DNA of 64,000 nt from Dethiobacter sp. (GCA_018333635.1 JAGXTL010000043.1:1-64000), one strand, 5' to 3'. Counted from the first letter of the stretch, positions 14,069 to 23,477 are shown. Program-made: numbers and translations. Notes: generated by a model not told the origin, from the sequence alone.

Positions 14069-16725
14069 ACATCAGGGAGATTCAGTTTTTTACAGGGCGA
14101 AATATTTACAGTCATCGTCCTGTTATGAAGATACTTCTTGATTTGGGAGAGAGAAGACTATACCGAACGGACAGTATTTTTGCAGGCCGCTTACTTGCTA
14201 TGCTGCCGCGTCTGGCGGAGCATTTCTGTTCTCGCCGTTATCCCGGAGGGTTCGTGGAGCGACTTGAGGAAGGAACATATCTTGGTCATGTGATTGAACA
14301 TGTCTTTCTGGAGCTGCAGAGTTTGGCTGGGATGGAAGCGGAGTACGGCAAGACTACTAACAGGGAAGACGAGTTAACGGAAATTATCTGTGAATACCGC
14401 TGTCGTCAAGCTGTAAAGGGGTTGGCTCTCGCTGCTATGCGTGTGGTTGTCGCGGCGTTGGACGGTGACACTGTCAATCTTACTAATATGATAACCAAGG
14501 CGAGAAAGACAGCTCTCCGTTTTTTACCGGGACCCAGCACGGAAGCTATTTTGCAGGCGGCGCGCAAGCGCGACATTCCGGTTCAGCAACTGGCAGAGGG
14601 CAGCAGTCTTTATCGTCTCGGAACCGGAAAATATCAAAAAAGAATTTTTGCCAGTATAAGTGAGGGAACAGGCTGTATTGCCGTAGAGATTGCCGGTAAT
14701 AAGCCGTTGACGAAGAATATTTTGGAACAGCATGGCTTACCCGTGCCGCGCGGCATGGTGGTTCGCAGCAAAAAAGAAGCTTGCCGGGCGGCAAGACTAT
14801 TAGGTTTTCCTGTGGTGGTAAAGCCGGACAACGGAAATAAAGGCAAAGGGGTTTCATTGGAAATTTGCTCCAGCCATGAAGTTGAGCAGGCTTTTGAGGC
14901 CGCAGCCGCTTTTAGCTCCTCCATTCTAATTGAAAAGTATATTTCCGGCAGACACTATAGATTATTAGTAGTGGGCGGAGAGTTGGCCGCAGCCGCAGAA
15001 CGCATTCCAGCCCATGTGCTAGGTGATGGGCTGCACAATATTTTTCAACTGGTGCAGCAGGAAAACAACAATCCGCGACGTGGCAACGGGCATGAAAAGC
15101 CGCTCACCAAGCTTAAGCTGGATTCAGCCGCCTTAGCTTTGCTGGCAAAACAAGGATTATCACCTGCGAGCGTGCCAAAGCCGGGACAACAGATCTGGCT
15201 GCGAAAAAATGACAATCTTTCTACGGGCGGGACGGCTAGCGACGTTACAGCGATAGTTCATCCGCTCCAGGCGCAGTTGGCAGTACGCGCAGCCTTGGCA
15301 GTTGGTCTTGAAATTGCAGGGGTTGACCTGATTATGCAGGATATTGGTGCAGCCCCTGATAAGCAACACGGGGCAATTATTGAAGTTAATGCAGCGCCTG
15401 GTCTGCGGATGCACCTTTTCCCAAGCAAAGGGGAGAGGCGGGATATCGGTCAAAAGATTGTGGAACTGCTCTTCCCTCCGGGCACTCCCTGTCGGGTGCC
15501 TGTGTTTAGCGTTACGGGGACAAACGGCAAAACTACCACGGCACGGATGCTCGACTTTGCCTTGCGCCGCCATGGGCTTTACCCGGGGTTGTGTTGCACT
15601 GATGGGATATATTTTAACGGAGAGTTGCAGCAAAAAGGCGATCTTACCGGTCCTGCCAGCGCCAGAATGGTTTTGGCTAACCCTACCGTTGATGTGGCGG
15701 TGCTGGAAACGGCCCGTGGCGGAATTATTCGCCGCGGCCTTGGTTATGACCGAGCTGACGTGGCTGTGATCTGTAATCTTCGGGAAGATCACTTAGGTCA
15801 GGATGGGATTGAGAACATGGACGAGTTGGTTCATGTGAAGAGCCTGGTGGCAGAAGCAGTTTATTCTTCCGGTACAGTAATTCTCAATGCTGATGACGGC
15901 TATGTAAACGACTTTGCCGCAGCCTGCTGGACAGAGATTATTTTCTTTAGTATGCAGGCAGACAACATGCTGATGCGGCGTCATTTGAGTAACGGAGGGA
16001 GGGCCGTTTTGGTGCGGCAGGGTGTTATCCTTGCCGCAGAAGGCGGGCGCGTTTTACTGATGGGGCGAGTTCGTGATTTTGCCGTAACTTTAGGAGGCAG
16101 GGCTGTTCACCAGGTTGAAAATTTACTGGCCGCGTTAGCCGCGTTATGGGCTTATGGTCTCGCGCCCAGAAAGGCAGGACAGTATTTGCGGGATTTTGCC
16201 AACGCCCTTAGTGACAACCCGGGAAGAGCCAATATCTATGATGTTGATGGTATCCGGGTGCTAGTTGATTATGGTCATAATGCGGACGGAATATTGAAGC
16301 TGGGGCAGTTGGCGAAAAAGTTAAAAGCCAATCGGTTAATTGGGGTGGTGGGCGTACCGGGGGATCGCTGTGATGCGCTAATCGTACTGGCAGGGAAAGC
16401 AGCAGGACATCGCTTTGACTATCTGATTATTAAAGAGGACCAGGATTTGCGCGGCCGCCAGCCGGGTGAGGCAGAAAAACTCTTGTTGCGTGGGGCCTTA
16501 GCAGCAGGAATGGCCAGAGAGAGCATCTATGTGCAACGTGAAGAGCGGCTGGCTGTTAGAAAGGCGCTTTCCATGGCCAGCCCCGGAGATTTGGTGGTAA
16601 TATTTTATGAAAAACTAGAGCAGGTGCTGGCAGAGGTGGTGCCACCGGCTGCTGATGCAGCGCTGCAATTGCCGCAGAACCAAGATTCTCCTCAGGAGAT
16701 AGGCCTGCCCGGATCGTTGCCGTAG
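14065..16725 (+). CDS. cphA: Cyanophycin synthetase
   Basis: An 886-residue enzyme that adds Asp and Arg alternately to build the nitrogen-storage polymer cyanophycin, using ATP. Three parts are visible: an N-terminal domain (1 to about 200), an ATP-grasp domain (about 210-480, with VVKPDNGNKGKGVS and EVNAAPGLRMHL), and a Mur-ligase-like domain (from about 485) with P-loop GTNGKTTTARML and later NPGRANIYD and VDYGHNADG. Length agrees with the family (about 870-900). With the overlapping cyanophycinase it gives both synthesis and mobilisation of the polymer. In spore formers cyanophycin has been linked to sporulation; that link is inference here. Confidence 0.95.
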   Translation: MNIREIQFFTGRNIYSHRPVMKILLDLGERRLYRTDSIFAGRLLAMLPRLAEHFCSRRYPGGFVERLEEGTYLGHVIEHVFLELQSLAGMEAEYGKTTNREDELTEIICEYRCRQAVKGLALAAMRVVVAALDGDTVNLTNMITKARKTALRFLPGPSTEAILQAARKRDIPVQQLAEGSSLYRLGTGKYQKRIFASISEGTGCIAVEIAGNKPLTKNILEQHGLPVPRGMVVRSKKEACRAARLLGFPVVVKPDNGNKGKGVSLEICSSHEVEQAFEAAAAFSSSILIEKYISGRHYRLLVVGGELAAAAERIPAHVLGDGLHNIFQLVQQENNNPRRGNGHEKPLTKLKLDSAALALLAKQGLSPASVPKPGQQIWLRKNDNLSTGGTASDVTAIVHPLQAQLAVRAALAVGLEIAGVDLIMQDIGAAPDKQHGAIIEVNAAPGLRMHLFPSKGERRDIGQKIVELLFPPGTPCRVPVFSVTGTNGKTTTARMLDFALRRHGLYPGLCCTDGIYFNGELQQKGDLTGPASARMVLANPTVDVAVLETARGGIIRRGLGYDRADVAVICNLREDHLGQDGIENMDELVHVKSLVAEAVYSSGTVILNADDGYVNDFAAACWTEIIFFSMQADNMLMRRHLSNGGRAVLVRQGVILAAEGGRVLLMGRVRDFAVTLGGRAVHQVENLLAALAALWAYGLAPRKAGQYLRDFANALSDNPGRANIYDVDGIRVLVDYGHNADGILKLGQLAKKLKANRLIGVVGVPGDRCDALIVLAGKAAGHRFDYLIIKEDQDLRGRQPGEAEKLLLRGALAAGMARESIYVQREERLAVRKALSMASPGDLVVIFYEKLEQVLAEVVPPAADAALQLPQNQDSPQEIGLPGSLP

Positions 16726-16791
16726 AAGGAATTGGCAGATTTAGAGCGAATCTAATAAATTGTTGCCATATTAAAGATGTGCAGGTATAAG

Positions 16792-17637
16792 ATGATTGTG
16801 ACGGAAAAGGCGCATGCCAAAATTAACTTAATTTTGGATGTAGCGCAAAAGCGGCCAGATGGCTATCATGAGATTAGGACGGTTATGCAAAGCCTTTCCC
16901 TGTGTGATACCATAACCTTATCCCAGAATAGTAATGGGCAGATTTCTCTGGACTGCAATATGACGGAGTTGCCAGCAGGAGACGGGAACTTGGCTTGGCA
17001 GGCGGCTAGCTTGATTCAGGCTGAATACGGAGTGTCTCAAGGAGTCCACATTAATCTTGAAAAGAGGATTCCTGTAGCAGCGGGATTGGGTGGCGGCAGC
17101 TCAGATGCCGCCGCCGTATTGCGAGGGTTGGTGCGTCTGTGGGAACTAACTCCTAAAGAGGGAGAGCTCTCTCGTTTAGCGGCAAAGTTAGGCTCGGATG
17201 TTCCGTTTTGCCTTTCCGGCGGCACTGCGCTTGGGACCGGCCGAGGGGAAATAATAACCGCGCTGCCTTCGTGTCCTCATTTTTATGTTGTCTTGGCAAA
17301 CCCTGGCTTTCCTGTGTCTACAGCTAGTGTCTATCAAAATTTTCGCTTTGAGGGCAACAAAGAAAGACCGGATATTGAAGGGATGATTGCAGCCATCGGC
17401 AGCGCTGAGCAGAGCGGTATTTTAGCGCGCCTGGCCAATGCTTTGGAGCCTTCAACTTTTTCCCTCTACCCGCTTGTGCAAGAATTAAGAGATAAAATGG
17501 GACAAATGGGATCAGCTTTAATGTGCGGAAGCGGAGCCACAGTCTTTGCCCTGTTCACGGCTACTGTGGCAGCGAGGAGGCTGCAGCAAACGCTGCGCGC
17601 TGCCGGAACAACAGCTTGGCTGACAGAGACGATTTAG
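16792..17637 (+). CDS. ispE: 4-diphosphocytidyl-2-C-methyl-D-erythritol kinase
   Basis: A 281-residue GHMP-family kinase, the fourth step of the MEP isoprenoid pathway, phosphorylating CDP-methylerythritol. Signatures are AHAKINLILDV at the start, the ATP loop PVAAGLGGGSSDAAAVL (about 90-106) and MCGSGATVFALF near the C-terminus. ATG 16792 is preferred over ATG 16777 because 'aggt' at 16783-16786 is spaced for it and the conserved start follows. Located between the cyanophycin operon and a nucleotidyltransferase gene; in Bacillus subtilis ispE is also in this neighbourhood. Confidence 0.95.
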   Translation: MIVTEKAHAKINLILDVAQKRPDGYHEIRTVMQSLSLCDTITLSQNSNGQISLDCNMTELPAGDGNLAWQAASLIQAEYGVSQGVHINLEKRIPVAAGLGGGSSDAAAVLRGLVRLWELTPKEGELSRLAAKLGSDVPFCLSGGTALGTGRGEIITALPSCPHFYVVLANPGFPVSTASVYQNFRFEGNKERPDIEGMIAAIGSAEQSGILARLANALEPSTFSLYPLVQELRDKMGQMGSALMCGSGATVFALFTATVAARRLQQTLRAAGTTAWLTETI

Positions 17638-17658
17638 AACTGACAGGAGGGGACCAGG

Positions 17659-18408
17659 ATGTTTGATGTCGTAATTTTGGCTGGAGGCGGAAAAGAAAGA
17701 GAATTGATTGAATATACCGGCTTGGCAAACAAAGCTTTTATTCCGATTCATGGCAAGCCGATGTTGGCATACGTTTTGGAGGCACTAAAAAAAACGGGAG
17801 AAGTGGGTAGAATTGTGGTGGTAGGGCCGATAAACGAGCTGGCGCCTCTTATTGAGCCTTATGGGATCATCGCTGTGCCTGAAGCCCACAATGTCCCTGA
17901 AAACTTGCGCAATGGCGTCGATGTCCTTCAACCCAGAGCCCATTTTCTGATTGTTGCCGCCGATCTTCCGTTTCTGAAAGCGGAGGCTGTTAGTAGTTTT
18001 CTCAAGCAATGCAAGCCCTACGATTGGGATTTCTATTACCCGATTGTGAGCAAGGAAGATAACGAGCAGCGTTTCCCTGGAGTGAAGCGGACATATGTGA
18101 AGCTTCGTGATGGCACTTTTACCGGAGGCAATCTGTTTTTATTGAACCCGGCCAGCTTAAATAATACTCTCTCTCGCCTTGAGCAGGTTTTTTCTCTCCG
18201 GAAAAGCCCGATAAAACTGGCTGGACTGTTGGGGAGCAGGTTTATTTTGCGCTTTATACTTAGGCGGCTTACTCTCTCTGAATTGGAGGCGCGCTTTTCT
18301 GTCTTGTTTGCATTAAGCGGGAAAGCAGTAATTACCCGCTTTCCTGAAATCGGTACCGATGTAGATAAGCCTTCTGATTTGGAATTAGCAAAAAGGGAGT
18401 TATTGTAG
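17659..18408 (+). CDS. NTP-transferase (MobA-like) family protein
   Basis: A 249-residue nucleotidyltransferase-fold protein. The glycine-rich nucleotide loop (VVILAGGGKERELIE), a Lys in LANKAFIPIHGKPML and the metal-binding Asp in VAADLPFL are visible, and DVDKPSDLE closes the domain. The substrate cannot be told; related proteins act on sugar phosphates or molybdopterin. ATG 17659 follows 'aggagggg' 21 bp after ispE, so the two are probably co-transcribed. It occupies the place where Bacillus subtilis has purR and yabJ. Confidence 0.8.
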   Translation: MFDVVILAGGGKERELIEYTGLANKAFIPIHGKPMLAYVLEALKKTGEVGRIVVVGPINELAPLIEPYGIIAVPEAHNVPENLRNGVDVLQPRAHFLIVAADLPFLKAEAVSSFLKQCKPYDWDFYYPIVSKEDNEQRFPGVKRTYVKLRDGTFTGGNLFLLNPASLNNTLSRLEQVFSLRKSPIKLAGLLGSRFILRFILRRLTLSELEARFSVLFALSGKAVITRFPEIGTDVDKPSDLELAKRELL

Positions 18409-18439
18409 TTATCGATTTGTTAAATATTTCCTAGCTGAA

Positions 18440-18467
18440 GCAGGAATTTTTCACTTCTTGTGGAAAT
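18440..18467 (+). promoter_or_regulatory. Sigma-H promoter of spoVG
   Basis: GCAGGAATT (18440-18448) fits the sigma-H -35 consensus RNAGGAWWW, followed by an 11-bp spacer and GTGGAAAT (18460-18467), close to the -10 RNNGAATWW. It lies about 43 bp before spoVG, which is the classical sigma-H-dependent gene in Bacillus subtilis. Confidence 0.7.
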
Positions 18468-18509
18468 AGCACTGGGAAGCAGACTGAGGCTGGGAAAGGC
18501 GGTGATATC

Positions 18510-18785
18510 ATGAGGGTTACCGATGTTAGGATTAGGAAAATGAATAGTGACGGAAAGATGAAAGCTATTGTTTCAATTACTTTGGAGCATCAATTTGTTG
18601 TTCATGACGTACGGGTAATCGAAGGTAACAACGGGTTGTTTGTGGCCATGCCCAGTAAACGGACACCTGACGGAGAATTTAAAGATATTGCTCATCCGAT
18701 TACGTCAGAGACGCGTGAGATTATCCAGTCAGCCGTTCTTGTGGCGTACGGCTCAGAACTGGAGAGGGAATTAGTCGGAGCGTAA
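18510..18785 (+). CDS. spoVG: Regulatory protein SpoVG
   Basis: A 91-residue nucleic-acid-binding protein of the SpoVG family, starting [19 protein letters not shown] and carrying [20 protein letters not shown], both family hallmarks. SpoVG binds RNA and DNA and affects septation, cortex formation and virulence regulons in various Firmicutes. It has its own likely sigma-H promoter and is followed by a short hairpin with a T tract, then by glmU, the same order as in Bacillus subtilis. Confidence 0.97.
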   Translation: MRVTDVRIRKMNSDGKMKAIVSITLEHQFVVHDVRVIEGNNGLFVAMPSKRTPDGEFKDIAHPITSETREIIQSAVLVAYGSELERELVGA

Positions 18786-18789
18786 TTCC

Positions 18790-18812
18790 GGAGCAGAAAG
18801 CTCCTTTTTTTT
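18790..18812 (+). terminator. Weak terminator after spoVG
   Basis: A short stem (ggagc / gctcc, 18790-18804) followed by eight T. The 5-bp stem suggests partial read-through into glmU. Confidence 0.55.
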
Positions 18813-18888
18813 GTCTTTTGACAAATATTAAGCGGCGGTTTAAATGTTTTTTCCGAGAAACTGCAATACTGGCAAGGAGGAGAAGTAA

Positions 18889-20271
18889 GTGACTGATGTG
18901 ACAGCCGTGATTCTTGCAGCAGGCGAAGGCAAAAGGATGAAATCAAAACGTCCGAAAGTACTCCATGAAATCTGTGGCCGTACATTGCTGGGCCATGTGC
19001 TTGCTGCTCTGGAAAATCTCTGTACAGATAAAATTGTGGTGATTGGCCACGGCGCAGCGGAAGTAGAAGCTGCCTTTGGCCGGTCAGTCCGATACGCGCG
19101 CCAGGAAGAACAATTGGGAACGGGACATGCGGTGATGCAGGCAGTGCCACAGCTTTCCGGCAGAGGGGAGGTAATGGTGCTCTGTGGTGACACGCCACTG
19201 CTTTCCTCTGAGACACTGGCCGGACTGCTTAAAGAGCAGAGGCGAACCGGGGCTGCTGCCACCGTACTTACAGCCATTGTGCCAAATCCATTTGGGTACG
19301 GTAAAATTATCCGTTCTGCCTCAGGTGCGCTAGAGAAGATCGTGGAAGAAAAAGATGCTGATGACCAGGAAAAGAAAGTTGCGGAAATAAATACAGGGAC
19401 GTATGTCTTTGCGGCAGAGGCGCTGCTTGATGTGCTAAAGCGCTTGAGTAACGATAATTCACAGGGGGAATATTATCTGACCGATTGCATTGCCCTCTTG
19501 ATCGGCAAGGGTCTGAGTGTTTCCTCGTTCTGTCTGGAGGATTATCGCCATGCTCTTGGTGTTAACGACCGCAGCCAGCTTGCCCAAGCAGCGTCCTTGC
19601 TTAGAGAGCAGATAAATCAACGCCTGATGATTTCCGGAGTAACCATGGTAGATCCGGCTACTACTTACGTAGATGTTGATGTCCGTGTCGGGCCCGATAC
19701 CATCCTTTTTCCTAATACCGCATTACTAGGCTCGGCAGCAGTAGGTACGGGGTGTGTCATTGGCCCTAACACAGAGATTAAAGATAGCCTTATTGGCGAC
19801 TATGTGACTGTGAGGCACTCGGTGCTTGGCGGCTGTATATTAGCAGACAATGTTACGGTAGGTCCGTTTGCTCAGCTGCGACCAGAGACGGTGCTGCGTC
19901 AAGGAGTAAAAGTGGGCAATTTTGTAGAGATTAAAAAGTCAGATATTGGTAAAAACTGCAAAATACCGCATCTCTCTTATGTGGGTGACGCTCAAGTTGG
20001 CAGCCAAGCCAATCTCGGAGCGGGAACTATCGTAGTTAATTATGACGGTCAGGAAAAACACTGTACAGTAATAGGCGAGCAAGCATTTGTCGGTTGCAAT
20101 AGTAACTTGGTGGCGCCGGTCACTATAGGCAAAGGAGCATTTGTGGCTGCCGGCTCAACCATTACTAAAGATGTGCCGCCCGGAGCTCTTTCGCTGGCAA
20201 GAGCTAAGCAAGTAAATAAAGATGGCATGGCAGCCCGTTTTATTGAAAGCGGAAAGAGTGACGATTTTTGA
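18889..20271 (+). CDS. glmU: Bifunctional GlcNAc-1-P uridyltransferase / GlcN-1-P acetyltransferase
   Basis: A 460-residue enzyme making UDP-GlcNAc for peptidoglycan. The N-terminal pyrophosphorylase carries LAAGEGKRMKSKRPKVLHE (about 8-27), GTGHAVMQ and GEYYLTD. The C-terminal half (from about 250) is a left-handed beta-helix of hexapeptide repeats ending in the acetyltransferase motif HLSYVGDAQVG and NYDGQEKH. The start is GTG 18889 behind 'aaggaggagaag'. Length is typical. It is followed by prs, as in Bacillus subtilis. Confidence 0.97.
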   Translation: MTDVTAVILAAGEGKRMKSKRPKVLHEICGRTLLGHVLAALENLCTDKIVVIGHGAAEVEAAFGRSVRYARQEEQLGTGHAVMQAVPQLSGRGEVMVLCGDTPLLSSETLAGLLKEQRRTGAAATVLTAIVPNPFGYGKIIRSASGALEKIVEEKDADDQEKKVAEINTGTYVFAAEALLDVLKRLSNDNSQGEYYLTDCIALLIGKGLSVSSFCLEDYRHALGVNDRSQLAQAASLLREQINQRLMISGVTMVDPATTYVDVDVRVGPDTILFPNTALLGSAAVGTGCVIGPNTEIKDSLIGDYVTVRHSVLGGCILADNVTVGPFAQLRPETVLRQGVKVGNFVEIKKSDIGKNCKIPHLSYVGDAQVGSQANLGAGTIVVNYDGQEKHCTVIGEQAFVGCNSNLVAPVTIGKGAFVAAGSTITKDVPPGALSLARAKQVNKDGMAARFIESGKSDDF

Positions 20272-20345
20272 CGAACAAAGCAGGAAATGGCGTATGAAAA
20301 GCGAACATTCAATCTTTGTAAGTTAAAGAGTCGGGAGGGTAAGGC

Positions 20346-21287
20346 GTGTATCGAGGGCGAAAACTCCAGATATTTAGCGGTACGGCGAACATGCAGCTGA
20401 CGGAAGAAATTGCCGAACATGTGGGTGTACCCTTAGGACAGGTGGAAGTAAAACGCTTTAGTGATGGTGAAATTAGTATTTATATCGGGGAAAGCGTGCG
20501 TGGCTCCGATGTTTTTATTGTCCAGCCCATTAGCTGTCCGGCTAATGAAAACTTAATGGAACTTCTGATTATGATGGATGGAATGAAAAGGGCTTCGGCC
20601 AAAAGTATTAATACTGTTTTGCCTTATTATGGTTATGCGCGGCAGGATCGAAAAACAAGGGCACGGGACCCTATTACGGCAAAGTTAGTGGCAGATTTGC
20701 TTACAACTGCGGGCGCAGACCGTGTTATTGCCATGGATTTGCATGCCGGCCAGATTCAGGGTTTCTTTAATATCCCTGTAGATCATTTGAAGAGCCTGCC
20801 AATTCTGGCAAAATATTTCCAGCAAAAGGTATTTGCCGATGCCGTCGTCGTATCGCCTGATGTGGGCGGAGTGACAAGAGCCCGTGAATTGGCAGAGCGG
20901 CTGCAGTTGCCGATTGCCATTATTGATAAACGGCGACCGGAACCAAACGTGGCAGAAGTGATGAATATTATCGGCAAAGTAAAGGGAAAAACTGTGATCA
21001 TGATTGATGACATTATCGATACCGCCGGAACTATCTCGCTTGGCGCGCACGCTCTCTTGGAGCAGGGGGCAAAAGAAGTGTATGTTTGTTGTACGCACCC
21101 GATACTATCCGGCCCGGCATTGGAGCGCTTGGCAACGGCACCGGTTAAAGAGATTATTGTGACTAACACCATTCCTCTCGGGGGAAAGAAGTTGGACAAG
21201 ATTCGCGTTTTGTCTGTGGCATCGCTTATTGGTGATGCCATTATTAGGATTCATGAAGAACTTTCTGTTTCTAAGCTGTTTGACTGA
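20346..21287 (+). CDS. prs: Ribose-phosphate pyrophosphokinase
   Basis: A 313-residue PRPP synthetase (ribose-5-phosphate plus ATP to PRPP). The flexible-loop segment [17 protein letters not shown], the metal-binding [11 protein letters not shown], the catalytic [12 protein letters not shown] and the PRPP-binding [11 protein letters not shown] are all present. GTG 20346 follows 'gggagggtaa'. Feeds PRPP to the purine salvage (hpt) and NAD salvage genes in the same window. The ctc (ribosomal protein L25-like) gene that follows prs in Bacillus subtilis is absent here. Confidence 0.97.
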   Translation: MYRGRKLQIFSGTANMQLTEEIAEHVGVPLGQVEVKRFSDGEISIYIGESVRGSDVFIVQPISCPANENLMELLIMMDGMKRASAKSINTVLPYYGYARQDRKTRARDPITAKLVADLLTTAGADRVIAMDLHAGQIQGFFNIPVDHLKSLPILAKYFQQKVFADAVVVSPDVGGVTRARELAERLQLPIAIIDKRRPEPNVAEVMNIIGKVKGKTVIMIDDIIDTAGTISLGAHALLEQGAKEVYVCCTHPILSGPALERLATAPVKEIIVTNTIPLGGKKLDKIRVLSVASLIGDAIIRIHEELSVSKLFD

Positions 21288-21334
21288 GTGTTAAATTAAG
21301 CCGGCTTAGGTAGTTGGAGGATAATTAAGAGGAT

Positions 21335-21961
21335 ATGAATAGAAAGAACAAAGCGGAGATGGTAGTTGTTCTCGGTTTGGGCAATCCCGGCCCAAAATAT
21401 TCGCTTGCACGGCATAATGCGGGATTTCGTATGGTGGACTGTATTAGCATTGCTGCAAAAATCCCGCTTTACAAAATGAGCCACCAAGCATATTGGGGCA
21501 AAGGTCAATTTGCGGGGAGTGATGTGGTGCTGGCTAAGCCCATGACTTATATGAATAACAGCGGTCTGGCAGCCGCTGCTCTCTGCAATAATTTTGGCGT
21601 ATCTCCGGAGAGGGTCTTGGTCGTTTATGACGACATGGATTTACCGTTGGGCACATTGCGTCTGCGACCCCAGGGGGGAAGCGGCGGACATAATGGACTT
21701 AAATCGATTATCTATCATTTGCAGACCGAATCGTTCCCACGTATGCGGATAGGCATCGGTCGCTCTCCGTCAGCCGAAGTAGCAGATTATGTGCTGGAAA
21801 GCTTCTCTAAAGCTGAGGAGGAAGTTTTGGCCGGCATGTTAGATCACGCTGTCAGAGCAGCCGCCTTGTTTATTGAAGAAGGAATCATGGCGGCTATGAA
21901 CCGTTTTAATGTTCACACGAAAAAAAAGCCTTTACAAGCGGCTGAAGACATGCTAGAGTAG
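21335..21961 (+). CDS. pth: Peptidyl-tRNA hydrolase
   Basis: A 208-residue Pth (SpoVC) that frees tRNA from prematurely released peptidyl-tRNA. Family signatures are VLGLGNPGPKYSLARHNAGF with the catalytic His, KPMTYMNNSG, and VYDDMDLPLG followed by RLRPQGGSGGHNGLKSI. ATG 21335 follows 'gttggagg'. In Bacillus subtilis pth is followed by fin and mfd; here a T-box and pheA are interposed. Confidence 0.97.
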   Translation: MNRKNKAEMVVVLGLGNPGPKYSLARHNAGFRMVDCISIAAKIPLYKMSHQAYWGKGQFAGSDVVLAKPMTYMNNSGLAAAALCNNFGVSPERVLVVYDDMDLPLGTLRLRPQGGSGGHNGLKSIIYHLQTESFPRMRIGIGRSPSAEVADYVLESFSKAEEEVLAGMLDHAVRAAALFIEEGIMAAMNRFNVHTKKKPLQAAEDMLE

Positions 21962-21984
21962 ATTTCAACATCAAATCCTATAGA

Positions 21985-22258
21985 CAGTGATGGAGAAAAG
22001 TAAGGCATTTACGGTCTCACAGGGAGGGAGCGCCATAGATTGAGAGCGTCCCGGATACGTTTTGCCCCAAGTTCCCTCCGGAGTCGCAGGCTGAACTGCA
22101 GAGTAGGCCGAGCCGGGAAGCCCTCCCGTTATCCTGGGACAGGTCTCGGAAAACGTGATGTTTTCCCGCATCTGCGATTGAGTGAGCGCATCTGTGCGCT
22201 AAATTGGGTGGTACCGCGGAAGATACCCCGTCCCTTTTCTGGGTCGGGTTTTTTATTT
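21985..22258 (+). ncRNA. T-box riboswitch (probably tRNA-Phe) controlling pheA
   Basis: The conserved T-box sequence (gggtggtaccgcgg, 22206-22219) precedes a GC-rich hairpin with a T-rich tail (about 22225-22258), the alternative terminator. Upstream, 'gatggaga..agta' (about 21988-22004) fits the K-turn and AG-bulge region of stem I. A candidate specifier TTC (22072-22074) would read tRNA-Phe. The bulge TGGT pairs with ACCA, the 3' end of a tRNA with discriminator A, as in tRNA-Phe. Uncharged tRNA-Phe would promote read-through into the phenylalanine gene downstream. The T-box is certain; the exact specifier is a suggestion. Confidence 0.92.
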
Positions 22259-22334
22259 TAGCATAGGAAATTATATCGTTGGGAGAGGGATAGGGTGAGG
22301 GTATAAAAAGTATGAAAATGGGAGGTGTGTTGTC

Positions 22335-23162
22335 ATGTCAGTCAGTATAGCCTATCTAGGGCCGGTTGGCACTTTCTCCGAGGAGGCCGCCAAGCGTTTC
22401 GCCGGCATTTTAGGGGGAGAATTTGTGCTTACAGCATGTGCCACTATTACCGCTTGCGCCGATGCAGTTGAAGATGGGGTGGTACAATATGCCGTAGTGC
22501 CGCTGGAAAACTCTTTGGAAGGTTCTGTCCATGAAACATTAGATGTCTTGACGACCGGGCTGCAACTAATGATTGTGGCAGAACTTGTTCTGATTATTAA
22601 CCATGCGTTGTTAGTTTTTCCGGAGCATACAGGAGACATTAGTAAAGTTTATTCCCATCCCCAGGCTTTAGCCCAATGCAGGAATTATTTGCGCCGTCAA
22701 TGGCCCGCTGCACAGTTGCTGCCTTTGTTAAGCACTGCGGATGCTGCGGCGTTTGTAGCACGTGAAGGGGCGGGTATTGCCGCCATCGGCAGCATCAATG
22801 CCGCAAAAAAATATGGCCTGCGGGTATTGGCGCAGGAAATTCAGGACAGCGAAAATCAGACACGTTTTGTGGTTTTGGGAAAGGGGTCGGCAGTGCCAGG
22901 TCAAGTGCTGAAAACTTCTTTGTTATTTTCTGTGAAGAATGTGGCCGGCAGCCTGTTCGACGTGCTTCAAGCCTTTGCCGCAAATGAGGTAAACTTGACA
23001 CGGATTGAATCACGGCCGGCAAAGCGACAATTGGGGGATTATATCTTCTTTGTGGATTTGGACGGTTCTCCCGATGATACTCGTGTAAAAGCAGCGCTCA
23101 GGCAAGTTGCTGCCAACGCGGTGATGATGAAGTTATTAGGCTCTTATCCGGTTCTTGCTTGA
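22335..23162 (+). CDS. pheA: Prephenate dehydratase
   Basis: A 275-residue monofunctional enzyme converting prephenate to phenylpyruvate in phenylalanine synthesis. The catalytic domain (1 to about 180) shows YLGPVGTFSEEAA, VVPLENSLEGSVHETLD and the substrate-binding NQTRFVVLGKG; a C-terminal ACT domain (about 192-270, with ESRPAKRQLGDYIFFVDLDG) gives feedback inhibition by phenylalanine. ATG 22335 follows 'gggaggtgtg'. Expression is gated by the T-box upstream. Confidence 0.96.
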   Translation: MSVSIAYLGPVGTFSEEAAKRFAGILGGEFVLTACATITACADAVEDGVVQYAVVPLENSLEGSVHETLDVLTTGLQLMIVAELVLIINHALLVFPEHTGDISKVYSHPQALAQCRNYLRRQWPAAQLLPLLSTADAAAFVAREGAGIAAIGSINAAKKYGLRVLAQEIQDSENQTRFVVLGKGSAVPGQVLKTSLLFSVKNVAGSLFDVLQAFAANEVNLTRIESRPAKRQLGDYIFFVDLDGSPDDTRVKAALRQVAANAVMMKLLGSYPVLA

Positions 23163-23246
23163 CGTTGGCATAAATCCAGGCAATCTGGTTAATAATAGGG
23201 GGTAGTGATGTACGGAGGCTGTCACCGTTCACTAAAGAGGTGAAAA

Positions 23247-23477
23247 ATGCTGATTGTCTGGATCTGCCGAAACTGTGGGCGCAGGATGGCGAGTGTGGAA
23301 GCTTGTCAAGATAGCCCCCGTGTCGCTGCGTTGACGGCGCAAGCGGAAGACGATATAATAGAAATTGACAGTTCGGGGAAGATGACTATTCACCTTTTGT
23401 GTGAGGACTGTCTGGAAACCATTGGCCCGGAGGAAGAAAGTGAGACTATCTTTTTGCGCGGACCGGAAATTCATTAA
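23247..23477 (+). CDS. fin: Anti-sigma-F factor Fin (YabK)-like protein
   Basis: A 76-residue protein with two Cys pairs, CRNCG near the start and CEDCLE near residue 52, forming a zinc-ribbon-like site. Size, Cys spacing and position (pth ... fin, mfd) match Fin/YabK, which in Bacillus subtilis binds and inhibits sigma-F to help the switch to sigma-G in the forespore. Start ATG 23247 follows 'aaagaggtg'. The sequence between the Cys pairs is only loosely similar, so the assignment depends partly on synteny. Confidence 0.78.
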   Translation: MLIVWICRNCGRRMASVEACQDSPRVAALTAQAEDDIIEIDSSGKMTIHLLCEDCLETIGPEEESETIFLRGPEIH

